Positions 24,095-30,961 of a stretch of 33,225 nt of DNA are shown here, piece by piece. Location of the stretch: contig WFSE01000177.1 of assembly GCA_015486135.1 (NCBI GenBank), forward strand, positions 1-33,225. The letters are read 5' to 3'. The first letter of the stretch is position 1. Each line of letters opens with the position of its first letter. The notes beneath the pieces are model-generated. The model was given only the letters and a program-made list of their open reading frames with translations. It had not been told where the DNA came from and did not search any database. Both the position numbers and the translations under genes were made by a program. Source of the DNA: Lentisphaeria bacterium. Its GTDB lineage: Bacteria > Verrucomicrobiota > Lentisphaeria > Victivallales > JAADHT01.

Positions 24095-24856
24095 ATGCGT
24101 TTAGCTCGTTTCATGGCGTTGTGCGGTGTGGCTTCGCGTCGGAAGTGCGAGGAGATAATCTTAGCGGGGCGCGTGACGGTAAACGGTGTCGTGGTGGATA
24201 CTCCCGGGGTGCGGGTTGGCGGTGATGATTTGGTCTCTCTGGACGGGGGGGCGCCTCTAGTTCTTGGCGAGAGGGTGTATTTGGCGTTGAACAAGCCTGT
24301 TGGATATATGTGCTCGGCTTCCGATCCGTACGCGGAGAAAACGGTTTTCGACTTGGTCGATATTCCTGGAGTCCGGCTTTTCACCGTGGGCAGACTCGAC
24401 GTGGAGAGCGAAGGGCTGGTGCTCGTGACCAACGATGGGGAATGGGCCGATAAAATAGCGCATCCAAGGTACGGTGTCCTTAAAATCTACAATGTGGAGA
24501 CGAGCAAAAAACTTGCCGATTCCGAATTGGAGGAGTTGAGGAAGGGGATTAGGGATGAAGGGGAATTTTTGAAACCGGTGGCTTTGACGCGCGAAAAGGG
24601 GCGCTGGTTGAAATTTGTCATGTCCGAGGGAAAGAAGCGCGAGATTCGCAGATTGGTCGCTTCCACTGGCGCGCGTGTCTCGCGGTTGCGGCGGATATCC
24701 GTTGGAGATGTCAAGCTGGGGGAACTGGAAACGGGGAAGTGGAGATGGTTGACGGAGGAGGAAAGAACGCTCGCTACTTTTTCCACGCTTCCCGAACATG
24801 ACATCGGGAACTCCCAATGCGGGCGTTCCGGCGGGGAAAACGTACCCAAGCATTGA
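24095..24856 (+). CDS. rluB: RsuA/RluB-type pseudouridine synthase
   Basis: An S4 RNA-binding domain (residues 1-50: MRLARFMALCGVASRRKCEE..RVTVNG) precedes a pseudouridine synthase domain with LNKPVGYMCSASD and the catalytic loop GRLDVESEGLVLVTNDG (Asp102), then the C-terminal GKKREIRRLVASTGARVSRLRR. This layout fits RluB, which modifies 23S rRNA, or its 16S relative RsuA; RluB is favoured by the shape of the loop but is not certain. The ATG at 24095 follows GGGAG. The last 83 bp overlap the convergent GT9 gene. Confidence 0.88.
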   Translation: MRLARFMALCGVASRRKCEEIILAGRVTVNGVVVDTPGVRVGGDDLVSLDGGAPLVLGERVYLALNKPVGYMCSASDPYAEKTVFDLVDIPGVRLFTVGRLDVESEGLVLVTNDGEWADKIAHPRYGVLKIYNVETSKKLADSELEELRKGIRDEGEFLKPVALTREKGRWLKFVMSEGKKREIRRLVASTGARVSRLRRISVGDVKLGELETGKWRWLTEEERTLATFSTLPEHDIGNSQCGRSGGENVPKH

Positions 24857-25691
24857 TAATGTTGACTACATCCGAAGCGGCAGTTTGCTGGGTGGCTTCG
24901 ATATGAATGACCTTCTTCCCAATCGCTCCCCATTCCGACGGATTGGTGCCTACGTGGATAGCCGCCGTCGGGGTTCCCATGAATGCGGCGAGATGCGTGG
25001 CTCCGGAATCATGCCCGACATATAGGGAAGCCTTTCGGACTACGGATGTGAGCGCGTCCAATGTCGGCGTCGGAATAGTCCTGTCACGAGGAAACGCCTC
25101 GGCGAGTCCGCGTTCGAGTTCCACTGGCCCCAAAACGAACGAAACCGCGGTTTGGAATCGTTCCGAGAGAATTCCCCCAAACTCGACATGGAAGCTAGGG
25201 GGCAGTGTTTTCGACAATCCGCCGCTGCCGGGATGTATTATGACGAATTTTTTCTCGTCGGGACGGGACTGGTGAAGGTTCAACGTTGACGCCAATGGCA
25301 CGTCCGCGGGTTCCGCGCCGAAAAAGGATTTCAGATGGCGCCCAGCCATGTGGATTGGAGGTGGCTGCGGGAATGGCGGCAGGATTTTCACGTTCTCAGG
25401 AGCGTTTTCTGGCGGTTCGGATATCCAAAACGCCCCGCCAACAATCTCTTCGTCAAAGTCCCAATTCCCCTCTAAAAGCTCAGTGAAGCGCGGCGATTCG
25501 ATGTCCTTATACCCGTCGACCACTCCCAAATTCACTGCGGCTCGGGAATATTCGGGCCGTCCGAAATGGAGGAAAAAAGAGCTTCCAAGGCGTTGTCTAG
25601 CCTGAATCAATGTCGGCCATGTGAGGATAAAGTCGCCCAACGCGCCCCGGTGGCACGAAACGAAAAGTCCGCGTGTTTCGCGATATCTCAT
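24774..25691 (-). CDS. Glycosyltransferase family 9 (heptosyltransferase-like)
   Basis: The GT9 signature is in the second half: IHPGSGGLSKTLPPSFHVEF, then VLGPVELERG, and YVGHDSGATHLAAFMGTPTAAIHVGTNPSEW. This matches ADP-heptose:LPS heptosyltransferases, which add sugars to the LPS core in the cytoplasm. The N-terminal half is a typical GT-B start (HRGALGDFILTWPTLIQARQ). Acceptor and donor cannot be fixed from sequence; heptose is not the only option. The start overlaps the TauE stop as ATGA. It overlaps the convergent rluB by 83 bp. Confidence 0.87.
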   Translation of the reverse strand: MRYRETRGLFVSCHRGALGDFILTWPTLIQARQRLGSSFFLHFGRPEYSRAAVNLGVVDGYKDIESPRFTELLEGNWDFDEEIVGGAFWISEPPENAPENVKILPPFPQPPPIHMAGRHLKSFFGAEPADVPLASTLNLHQSRPDEKKFVIIHPGSGGLSKTLPPSFHVEFGGILSERFQTAVSFVLGPVELERGLAEAFPRDRTIPTPTLDALTSVVRKASLYVGHDSGATHLAAFMGTPTAAIHVGTNPSEWGAIGKKVIHIEATQQTAASDVVNIINAWVRFPRRNARIGSSRCHVREAWKK

Positions 25692-26554
25692 TTTCCCGGG
25701 ACCCGTTCCATCTCTTCAGTCGCGGCTGGAGTGTTTATTTTCTTAGTTTGTTTTCCCGCCGCGTCCGCGGTGTCGCTCGAGTGTTGGAGCAAATCCCACC
25801 AGGTATGGGCGAAGGCGAGGAGCACCATGGTAAACAGGGCGCGCCTAATGTATGTCGGCTTGACTTTGGCGCTGAGTTTGGCTCCAACGATAGACGCTGG
25901 AACCGATGCCAGAAGGACGGGAAGAACATATTTCCATTCGACTTGCGTGGATGCGATTTTTCCGGCGACCCCCATTAGCGCTCCCAGGAAGATGATACCC
26001 AAGCTCGATCCGACGGCGATCTTTATCGGGACTTTGAGCACCCTTATCATCAAGGGGATAAGAATGAATCCGCCGCCGGCGCCGACAATCCCCGAGGATA
26101 GCCCCACAAGTCCTCCGAGGAGGATAGCGAGAGGAATGTTTGGCGCGAAATCCGCGGAATCACCATCCCGAGGGTCGGCGCGCTCTTCTCTCGATTTCCC
26201 GAACAGCATCCCGAGCGCCAAGGTTACGAGAATGCCAAAGACGATATGTCTATGTATTTCAGGGGGGCGCCAATAAGCGCCCGCGAAAGCCGCGCAAGCC
26301 AGGGGGATTCCCATCGCCAGGATGGTTGGAGTATGGGCGCGACCTCCGCGTCGATGGGTGAGCCAACCGGTTATCGACGCCGCCAGCACTTGAATCATCG
26401 TGATTCCGGCTATCTCCCCCATGGTCAGTTCGCCAGCGCCCAAGGGAGGCGGAACCGCGCGCATAAGGGGAATCAAAACCACCGCACCGCCGATGCCAAG
26501 CAAGCCGGAAAACAACCCGCCGACAAGACTGATTAGGAAAAGCGCCAAAGCCAT
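25688..26554 (-). CDS. TauE/SafE-family membrane permease
   Basis: Eight or so hydrophobic segments arranged in two halves are visible, each with the family's GxxxGxxGxGGxxxxxPLM motif: SGLLGIGGAVVLIPLM near the N-terminus and SSGIVGAGGGFILIPLM after the middle loop. These are sulfite/organic-anion exporters (TauE, SafE, DUF81), but the substrate is unknown. A cytoplasmic linker GKSREERADPRDGDSADF separates the halves. The ATG at 26554 follows GAGGGG by six bases; the longer frame from the TTG at 26599 has no binding site and runs against pheS. It is translationally coupled to the GT9 gene. Confidence 0.87.
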   Translation of the reverse strand: MALALFLISLVGGLFSGLLGIGGAVVLIPLMRAVPPPLGAGELTMGEIAGITMIQVLAASITGWLTHRRGGRAHTPTILAMGIPLACAAFAGAYWRPPEIHRHIVFGILVTLALGMLFGKSREERADPRDGDSADFAPNIPLAILLGGLVGLSSGIVGAGGGFILIPLMIRVLKVPIKIAVGSSLGIIFLGALMGVAGKIASTQVEWKYVLPVLLASVPASIVGAKLSAKVKPTYIRRALFTMVLLAFAHTWWDLLQHSSDTADAAGKQTKKINTPAATEEMERVPGK

Positions 26555-26595
26555 CGAGAGCCCCTCCGCTACCACTCGGGCGGGAGTTCCCGGCG

Positions 26596-27612
26596 TCAAC
26601 GGAACTGACGCAGGAACCGGATATCGTTTTCGTAGAAATACCGGATGTCGGAAACGCCGTGTTTAATCATAGCCAGCCGTTCTATACCCATCCCGAAGGC
26701 GAATCCGGTCCATTCCTCGGGATCGTATCCAACCGCTTCGAGGACGGCGGGATCGACCATGCCCGCGCCGGCGATCTCAAGCCAACCCGAGTTTTTGCAT
26801 ATGGAGCAACCTTTTCCAGCGCACATGACACATGTGAAGTCGCATTCGACACTTGGCTCGGTGAACGGGAAAAAATGGGGCCGCATACGAATCGCCGCCT
26901 TTTCGCCGAACATCTCCCGGGCGAACGCCTCCAGCACGCTTTTGAGGTCCGCCAACGAGACATCCCGATCCACGTACAATCCCTCTATCTGGTGGAAATT
27001 CATGCTATGGGTGGCGTCGGGAGTGTCGCGCCTGAAGCAACGCCCCGGCGCCACGATTCTAACTGGCGGTTTTTGGGACATCATCACTCGTATTTGAACA
27101 GGAGATGTCTGCGTTCTAAGTAGCCGTCCATCGGCGAGATAGAAAGTGTCCCGCGGGTCCCGCGAAGGGTGGTCCGAGGGGGTGTTCAACGCGTCGAAAT
27201 TATTGAAGACGGATTCCAATTCCGGACCTTCCGCCACGATGAATCCCAAACGGCGGAATATCGCCACGCAATCGTCTATCATAGCGGTTACCGGGTGTTT
27301 GGCTCCGAGGCGGCGTTGCCTTCCCGGCAATGTGACATCGATTCCCGCGCTTTTGGCTTTCGCTCCGGATTCCGCGACCCGCTTTTTGGCTTCCTCGAGC
27401 AAGGCGGCGAGTTTTTTCTTCGCCTCGTTCAGCGCTTTTCCGGCGGCTGGTCTGTCGGAGGGATCGAGCGTTTTCATGCCCCCGGTGGCGAGGGTGAGCC
27501 GCCCTTTCCGTCCGAGGAACGCTACGCGGGCATCCTCGACCGCCCGCTCGTCCGCGGCTTCCGCGAACGCCTTTTCGGCGTCCACCACGATTTGCTTCAG
27601 TTCTTTCAGCAT
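26596..27612 (-). CDS. pheS: Phenylalanyl-tRNA synthetase alpha subunit
   Basis: PheS joins PheT in an (alpha-beta)2 enzyme that charges tRNA-Phe. The N-terminal 85 residues form a coiled-coil arm; the class II core has motif 2 RCFRRDTPDATHSMNFHQIEG and motif 3 GFAFGMGIERLAM. A cysteine cluster CVMCAGKGCSICKNSGWLEI between them is also seen in other PheS, so it is probably a family variant. The 338 aa are full length. pheT does not follow; 41 bp downstream is the TauE gene, so pheT must be elsewhere. Confidence 0.95.
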   Translation of the reverse strand: MLKELKQIVVDAEKAFAEAADERAVEDARVAFLGRKGRLTLATGGMKTLDPSDRPAAGKALNEAKKKLAALLEEAKKRVAESGAKAKSAGIDVTLPGRQRRLGAKHPVTAMIDDCVAIFRRLGFIVAEGPELESVFNNFDALNTPSDHPSRDPRDTFYLADGRLLRTQTSPVQIRVMMSQKPPVRIVAPGRCFRRDTPDATHSMNFHQIEGLYVDRDVSLADLKSVLEAFAREMFGEKAAIRMRPHFFPFTEPSVECDFTCVMCAGKGCSICKNSGWLEIAGAGMVDPAVLEAVGYDPEEWTGFAFGMGIERLAMIKHGVSDIRYFYENDIRFLRQFR

Positions 27613-27718
27613 TTGCTTTATCCACCAGTTCGAAAATTAGTTGAATCGAATCCATACTATGCGTCGGGGAGAAAGAATGTCAAAAGAGGTTTCAACCTTC
27701 TGTCCGTTTCCGACTTTT

Positions 27719-28327
27719 TCAGCGGGCTCTGACGAGGGATTCTTGCTTGAGCAGCGCGCCGGCCCATGACGAAAGGGCCTCCAAGGTGTTTTCGTCCAAA
27801 TCCGGTATGGGGTCGATTCCCCGTCCAGCGGCTACGAGTCTCGCCGCCAATGTCGCGCCATTCGGGAGCGGAGGCTCTGGAAGTACCCCGTGCTCGTAGA
27901 GGTTTACTATTTCCGCTAGGAGCGCGGTTTCCGCGGGGGGAGCGCCATTGGCCAAACGTTGGAAAGCGGTCCGTATTCCCGCGTAAAGAGCGGGACAGGA
28001 GGTGCCGGGGACTGACGAACGTAGGGTCATGTCGCACAGGGAGCAGGCGGTTATGTAGGCGGTGGGCGAATTCGCGATACTGTCGAACGCCTCGACGAGT
28101 TCCAGCGACCGCGGAGTGTGCAGTGTGGAGTTTCCGCGTTCGTTCCATTCGGCGTCCAATTCGCGGAATAGGTCGGCTACGGGAAATTTTTTCGAGCTGA
28201 CGCGTTTAGCTCCTTTCAGCATGAAGTCGACGCGTCCCTCGGTCGGACTTAGGCAGGCGGCGATAACGCTGGACTCTCCGTACGGCGTTTTACGTAGCAA
28301 AAGAATTTTGGATTTGATACTGCCCAT
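27719..28327 (-). CDS. recO: DNA repair protein RecO
   Basis: The N-terminal OB fold is recognisable: SIKSKILLLRKTPYGESSVIAACLSPTEGRVDFMLKGAKR, which RecO uses to bind single-stranded DNA and SSB when loading RecA with RecR. The remaining helices include ACSLCDM and SSWAGALL. At 202 aa it is shorter than the usual 230-250, and the Cys4 zinc site of many RecO is only partly present. The ATG at 28327 matches the family start; the frame is open for another 137 codons upstream, with no family counterpart. It shares its last codon with a repeat end CTGAAAAAGTCGG. Confidence 0.78.
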   Translation of the reverse strand: MGSIKSKILLLRKTPYGESSVIAACLSPTEGRVDFMLKGAKRVSSKKFPVADLFRELDAEWNERGNSTLHTPRSLELVEAFDSIANSPTAYITACSLCDMTLRSSVPGTSCPALYAGIRTAFQRLANGAPPAETALLAEIVNLYEHGVLPEPPLPNGATLAARLVAAGRGIDPIPDLDENTLEALSSWAGALLKQESLVRAR

Positions 28328-28392
28328 TTCAATACGAGCGACGATAGAGGCTTTTCCAGTGGTTTCAACCCGTATGGCGGACGAGCCTTGAT

Positions 28393-28433
28393 TCAAGCCA
28401 CACGAACGTGTATTGCCAATTATTTGGCAAGCC
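28393..28433 (-). repeat. Repeat-family end upstream of the M24 peptidase
   Basis: Read on the minus strand this segment begins GGGCTTGCCAAATAATTGGCAA and continues with ACACGTTCGTGTGGCTTGAA. The first part aligns with the ends of the elements at 1483, 15320 and 32605; the second part matches an internal stretch of the 15 kb element (15166-15179). It sits between the divergent recO and pepQ-like genes. Confidence 0.4.
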
Positions 28434-28440
28434 CTATATT
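28413..28440 (+). promoter_or_regulatory. Promoter with perfect dyad before the M24 peptidase
   Basis: TTGCCA, 16 nt, TATATT (both 5/6) ends 6 bp before the peptidase ATG at 28447, so the transcript would begin at or very near the A of the start codon (leaderless). The -35 box lies in the perfect inverted repeat TTGCCAATTATTTGGCAA (28413-28430, 7-bp arms). Confidence 0.5.
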
Positions 28441-28446
28441 GGGGCC

Positions 28447-29559
28447 ATGAAAGAAGGAAAACTTTTATACGCTTCCAGTGCGGTTGACGCGGATATTTTG
28501 TATGCGTCGGGATTCCATGCACATGATCCGTTTTGGTATTTTTCGGTTGGAGAACGCCATGGCGTCGTGGTTTCCAAGTTGGAGGCGGATCGGGCTGCGA
28601 AGGAGGCCGTTCCCGGATTGGAGATCCTTGAAATCGGGGATGTCGCGGGAAAGCCCTCCGCCTCGCAAGATGATGTGGCGGACGGCCTATCCCGTATGCT
28701 TGGAGTTGCCGAGTGGCGAGTGCCCGCCGCGTTTCCATGCATGTTGGCCGATAAAATGCGGTGCCGCGGTTTGTCGGTGGTTCCGATTTCGGGACTTTTT
28801 TTCCCGGAACGACGCGCGAAGTCCGCGGACGAGATCGCCGCGGTGGGAAAGGGATTGGCTTTGGCCGAAAAAGCCATGGGAAGAGTGGTGGATATATTGT
28901 CGGATTCCAGTGTGGACGTGAATGGCGTGTTGAGCTTCGAAGGGGAAACGCTGACTTCCGAGCGGCTCAAATTCGAGATCGCCGTCACTGTGTTGAGGGG
29001 AGGGGGGGGCGGAGACAGTCCCATAGTGGCGTGCGGGTTGGCCGCGTCGAGGCCACATGATGCTGGCGCTGGCCCCATTCTGGCGGGAGAGCCTATCGTG
29101 GTGGACATATTTCCCCGGGGGGCAACCGATTACCATGGGGATATCACTAGGACTTTCGTGAAGGGAGCGGCCGGCGAGGCGGTGGTCAAGGCGTTCAACG
29201 CTGTTCGCGAGGCCCGCGACGATACCAAGGGATTGGTGCGGGCTGGAATACCATGCGCGGAGTTGCACGTTCATGCGGCGAATATCCTGAAACGGCATGG
29301 ATTCGAAACCGGCAAGCGCGATGGCGTTAATTTCGGTTTTTTCCACGGATTGGGACATGGGGTCGGGCTGGATGTGCACGAGAATCCGCGTGTTTCGGAA
29401 TTTTCCAAAGACATATTGCGCGAAGGCGATGTCATCACCATAGAGCCGGGGCTGTATTATCCGGAATGGGGTGGTGTCCGCTTGGAGGACATGGTTGCGG
29501 TGGGGAAGAGTGGCGGTGTCTTCTTGACCGACTTTCCCACGTTTTTGGAAGTTAAATGA
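28447..29559 (+). CDS. M24-family metallopeptidase (Xaa-Pro peptidase-like)
   Basis: The C-terminal pita-bread domain carries the five dinuclear-metal ligands: VVDIFPRG (Asp220), HGDITRTF (Asp232), GLGHGVGLDVHENP (His304), TIEPGLYYPE (Glu333) and VRLEDMVAV (Glu347). The N-terminal half (1-130) is a degenerate creatinase/prolidase N-domain. M24B enzymes of this size cleave Xaa-Pro peptides as aminopeptidase P or prolidase; which one is not decidable from sequence. No signal peptide is present, so it is cytoplasmic. The start at 28447 is preceded by a weak GGGG and by a promoter that would make the message leaderless; a longer frame from 28408 runs through the promoter and is rejected. Confidence 0.9.
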   Translation: MKEGKLLYASSAVDADILYASGFHAHDPFWYFSVGERHGVVVSKLEADRAAKEAVPGLEILEIGDVAGKPSASQDDVADGLSRMLGVAEWRVPAAFPCMLADKMRCRGLSVVPISGLFFPERRAKSADEIAAVGKGLALAEKAMGRVVDILSDSSVDVNGVLSFEGETLTSERLKFEIAVTVLRGGGGGDSPIVACGLAASRPHDAGAGPILAGEPIVVDIFPRGATDYHGDITRTFVKGAAGEAVVKAFNAVREARDDTKGLVRAGIPCAELHVHAANILKRHGFETGKRDGVNFGFFHGLGHGVGLDVHENPRVSEFSKDILREGDVITIEPGLYYPEWGGVRLEDMVAVGKSGGVFLTDFPTFLEVK

Positions 29560-29578
29560 CGATTGGCATGGCGCTTTT

Positions 29579-29607
29579 TTGCAATATGGGGGTTTTGGCG
29601 CTATTAT
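29579..29607 (+). promoter_or_regulatory. Candidate sigma-70 promoter for the tatA operon
   Basis: TTGCAA, 17 nt, TATTAT (4/6 and 5/6) lies 41 bp upstream of tatA, with GGGAGG close to the start codon. It would give a leader of about 35 nt. Confidence 0.5.
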
Positions 29608-29648
29608 GCTTGAGGTGGATTTGAAATGTTTCACGGGAGGTAGTGGCG

Positions 29649-29987
29649 ATGCCTGGATATGGTGAGATCCTTCTTATATTCCTGTTGGTGCTTTTAATCT
29701 TCGGGGGGAAGAAGATCCCGGAAGTTGCCCGCGGACTGGGGAAAGGGATACGTGAATTCAAAAAAGCGAAGGATGAGATATCCGATTCCCTCAAATCGGC
29801 GATGGAGGAAGACGAGACATCCCCAGCGCCCAAAAAACTCGACATCGGTGAGGGAATTACAATAAAAGATATCGACGCGGTGGAGGAAGACGGGAAGAAA
29901 AAGAAATCGTCGAAGAAAAAATCCGGCAAAAAATCGTCCAAGGGCAAAAAGGGGGCCAAAAAGTCTAAAAAGTCCCTTGAGAAGTGA
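29649..29987 (+). CDS. tatA: Sec-independent translocase TatA with a lysine-rich tail
   Basis: The short N-terminal membrane helix EILLIFLLVLLIFGG is followed by the amphipathic helix KKIPEVARGLGKGIREFKKAKDEI, the hallmark of TatA/TatE, whose oligomers form the twin-arginine export pore. FG at 18-19 and an acidic residue at 6 fit the family. The C-terminus is unusual: after a Glu/Asp-rich stretch it has about 30 residues dominated by Lys, Ser and Gly. The ATG at 29649 follows GGGAGGT; a GTG two codons upstream is possible. No tatB or tatC is in the window. The stop overlaps the next start as TGATG. Confidence 0.92.
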   Translation: MPGYGEILLIFLLVLLIFGGKKIPEVARGLGKGIREFKKAKDEISDSLKSAMEEDETSPAPKKLDIGEGITIKDIDAVEEDGKKKKSSKKKSGKKSSKGKKGAKKSKKSLEK

Positions 29988-30961
29988 TGAAAAGCCTCGC
30001 TGATTTCGAATCGTTTTTTCAAAAAGACCTAGGGGGATTTCTCTACGAGCTCGAGGAAAACCGCAAGAAGCTGGCGGGGGCGGCGCTCAAAATGTGGCTG
30101 ACGTGCGGCGCGCTTCTGCTCGTCGGCCTGGCGGTGTGCTTTGGCGCTGGCTTTCCGTTTCTCTTGGCCCCGATTCCCGGGGTTCTGGTTTTCATTGTCT
30201 GGCACTTCGTTTTCATCAAGCCGGCGACGGCCGCTTTTTCCGACGATTTCAAACGTGAAATCATACAATCAATCGTGAAATTCATCGACGAGGGACTCGA
30301 CTACAATCCCTCCAGGCACGTCTCGATGGGGAATTTTATGCGTAGCACTATTTTTAGACGGCAGCCTGATGTTTACAAGGGAGAAGACTACGTCCATGGT
30401 GTTCTGGATGGCGCGGCATTGGAGTTTTCGGAGATAGATGCCCAATACGTGACACGCGACGGCAAGGGGAGGGCGACATATCACGCAATTTTCAGAGGCT
30501 TGTTTTTGGTGGCGGATTTTCCTAAAAAGTTCAATGGCACGACGGTTGTATTGCCGGACGTGGCGCAGAAAATGTTCGGGTTCTTGGGGCAGACAATGCA
30601 AAAATGGAACCTGCTCCGAGGGGAATTGGTCAAACTGGAGGATCCCGAGTTTGAAAAGGAGTTCGTGGTTTATGGCGACGACCAGGTCGAAGCCCGTTAT
30701 ATCCTGACGACAAGTATGATGGAACGCTTGTTGGCTTTCCGGAGAAAGGCCCTTGGCGTGCTGAAAGCCGGCTCGAACGTGTATCTATCGTTCACCGAGG
30801 GGAAAGTCTTCGTTGCCGTCGATTGCCGTAGGGATTTGTTCGAACCGTCGATATTTTCATCAAACGATAATTTCGCCATGATGCGGGATTATTTTGAGAC
30901 GATGGCGATGGCTATTGGAGTGGTAGAGGATTTGAAGCTTAACCCGAGGTTTAAGGTATGA
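29987..30961 (+). CDS. DUF3137-like membrane protein
   Basis: Two adjacent hydrophobic segments (about residues 33-50 and 53-75) follow a charged N-terminus, leaving a soluble C-terminal domain of 250 residues. The domain has the DUF3137 pattern, including GEDYVHGVLDGAALEFSEIDAQ, FRGLFLVADFPKKFNGTTVVLPD, and VYLSFTEGKVFVAVDCRRDLFEPS. The function of the family is unknown, although members often sit near cell-envelope genes. The start overlaps tatA and the end overlaps the glycosyltransferase as ATGA, so the three products are likely stoichiometrically linked. Confidence 0.83.
   Translation: MKSLADFESFFQKDLGGFLYELEENRKKLAGAALKMWLTCGALLLVGLAVCFGAGFPFLLAPIPGVLVFIVWHFVFIKPATAAFSDDFKREIIQSIVKFIDEGLDYNPSRHVSMGNFMRSTIFRRQPDVYKGEDYVHGVLDGAALEFSEIDAQYVTRDGKGRATYHAIFRGLFLVADFPKKFNGTTVVLPDVAQKMFGFLGQTMQKWNLLRGELVKLEDPEFEKEFVVYGDDQVEARYILTTSMMERLLAFRRKALGVLKAGSNVYLSFTEGKVFVAVDCRRDLFEPSIFSSNDNFAMMRDYFETMAMAIGVVEDLKLNPRFKV

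Noticed and set aside
27700-28738. RecO extended to 338 aa
   Set aside because: The additional 137 residues run antisense to the M24 gene and are Arg/Pro-rich; RecO similarity starts at 28327.
29566-29583. Sigma-54-like TGGCGC-TTTTTTGCA upstream of tatA
   Set aside because: The GG to GC spacing is one base short, and a sigma-70-type pair at 29579-29607 explains the position better.
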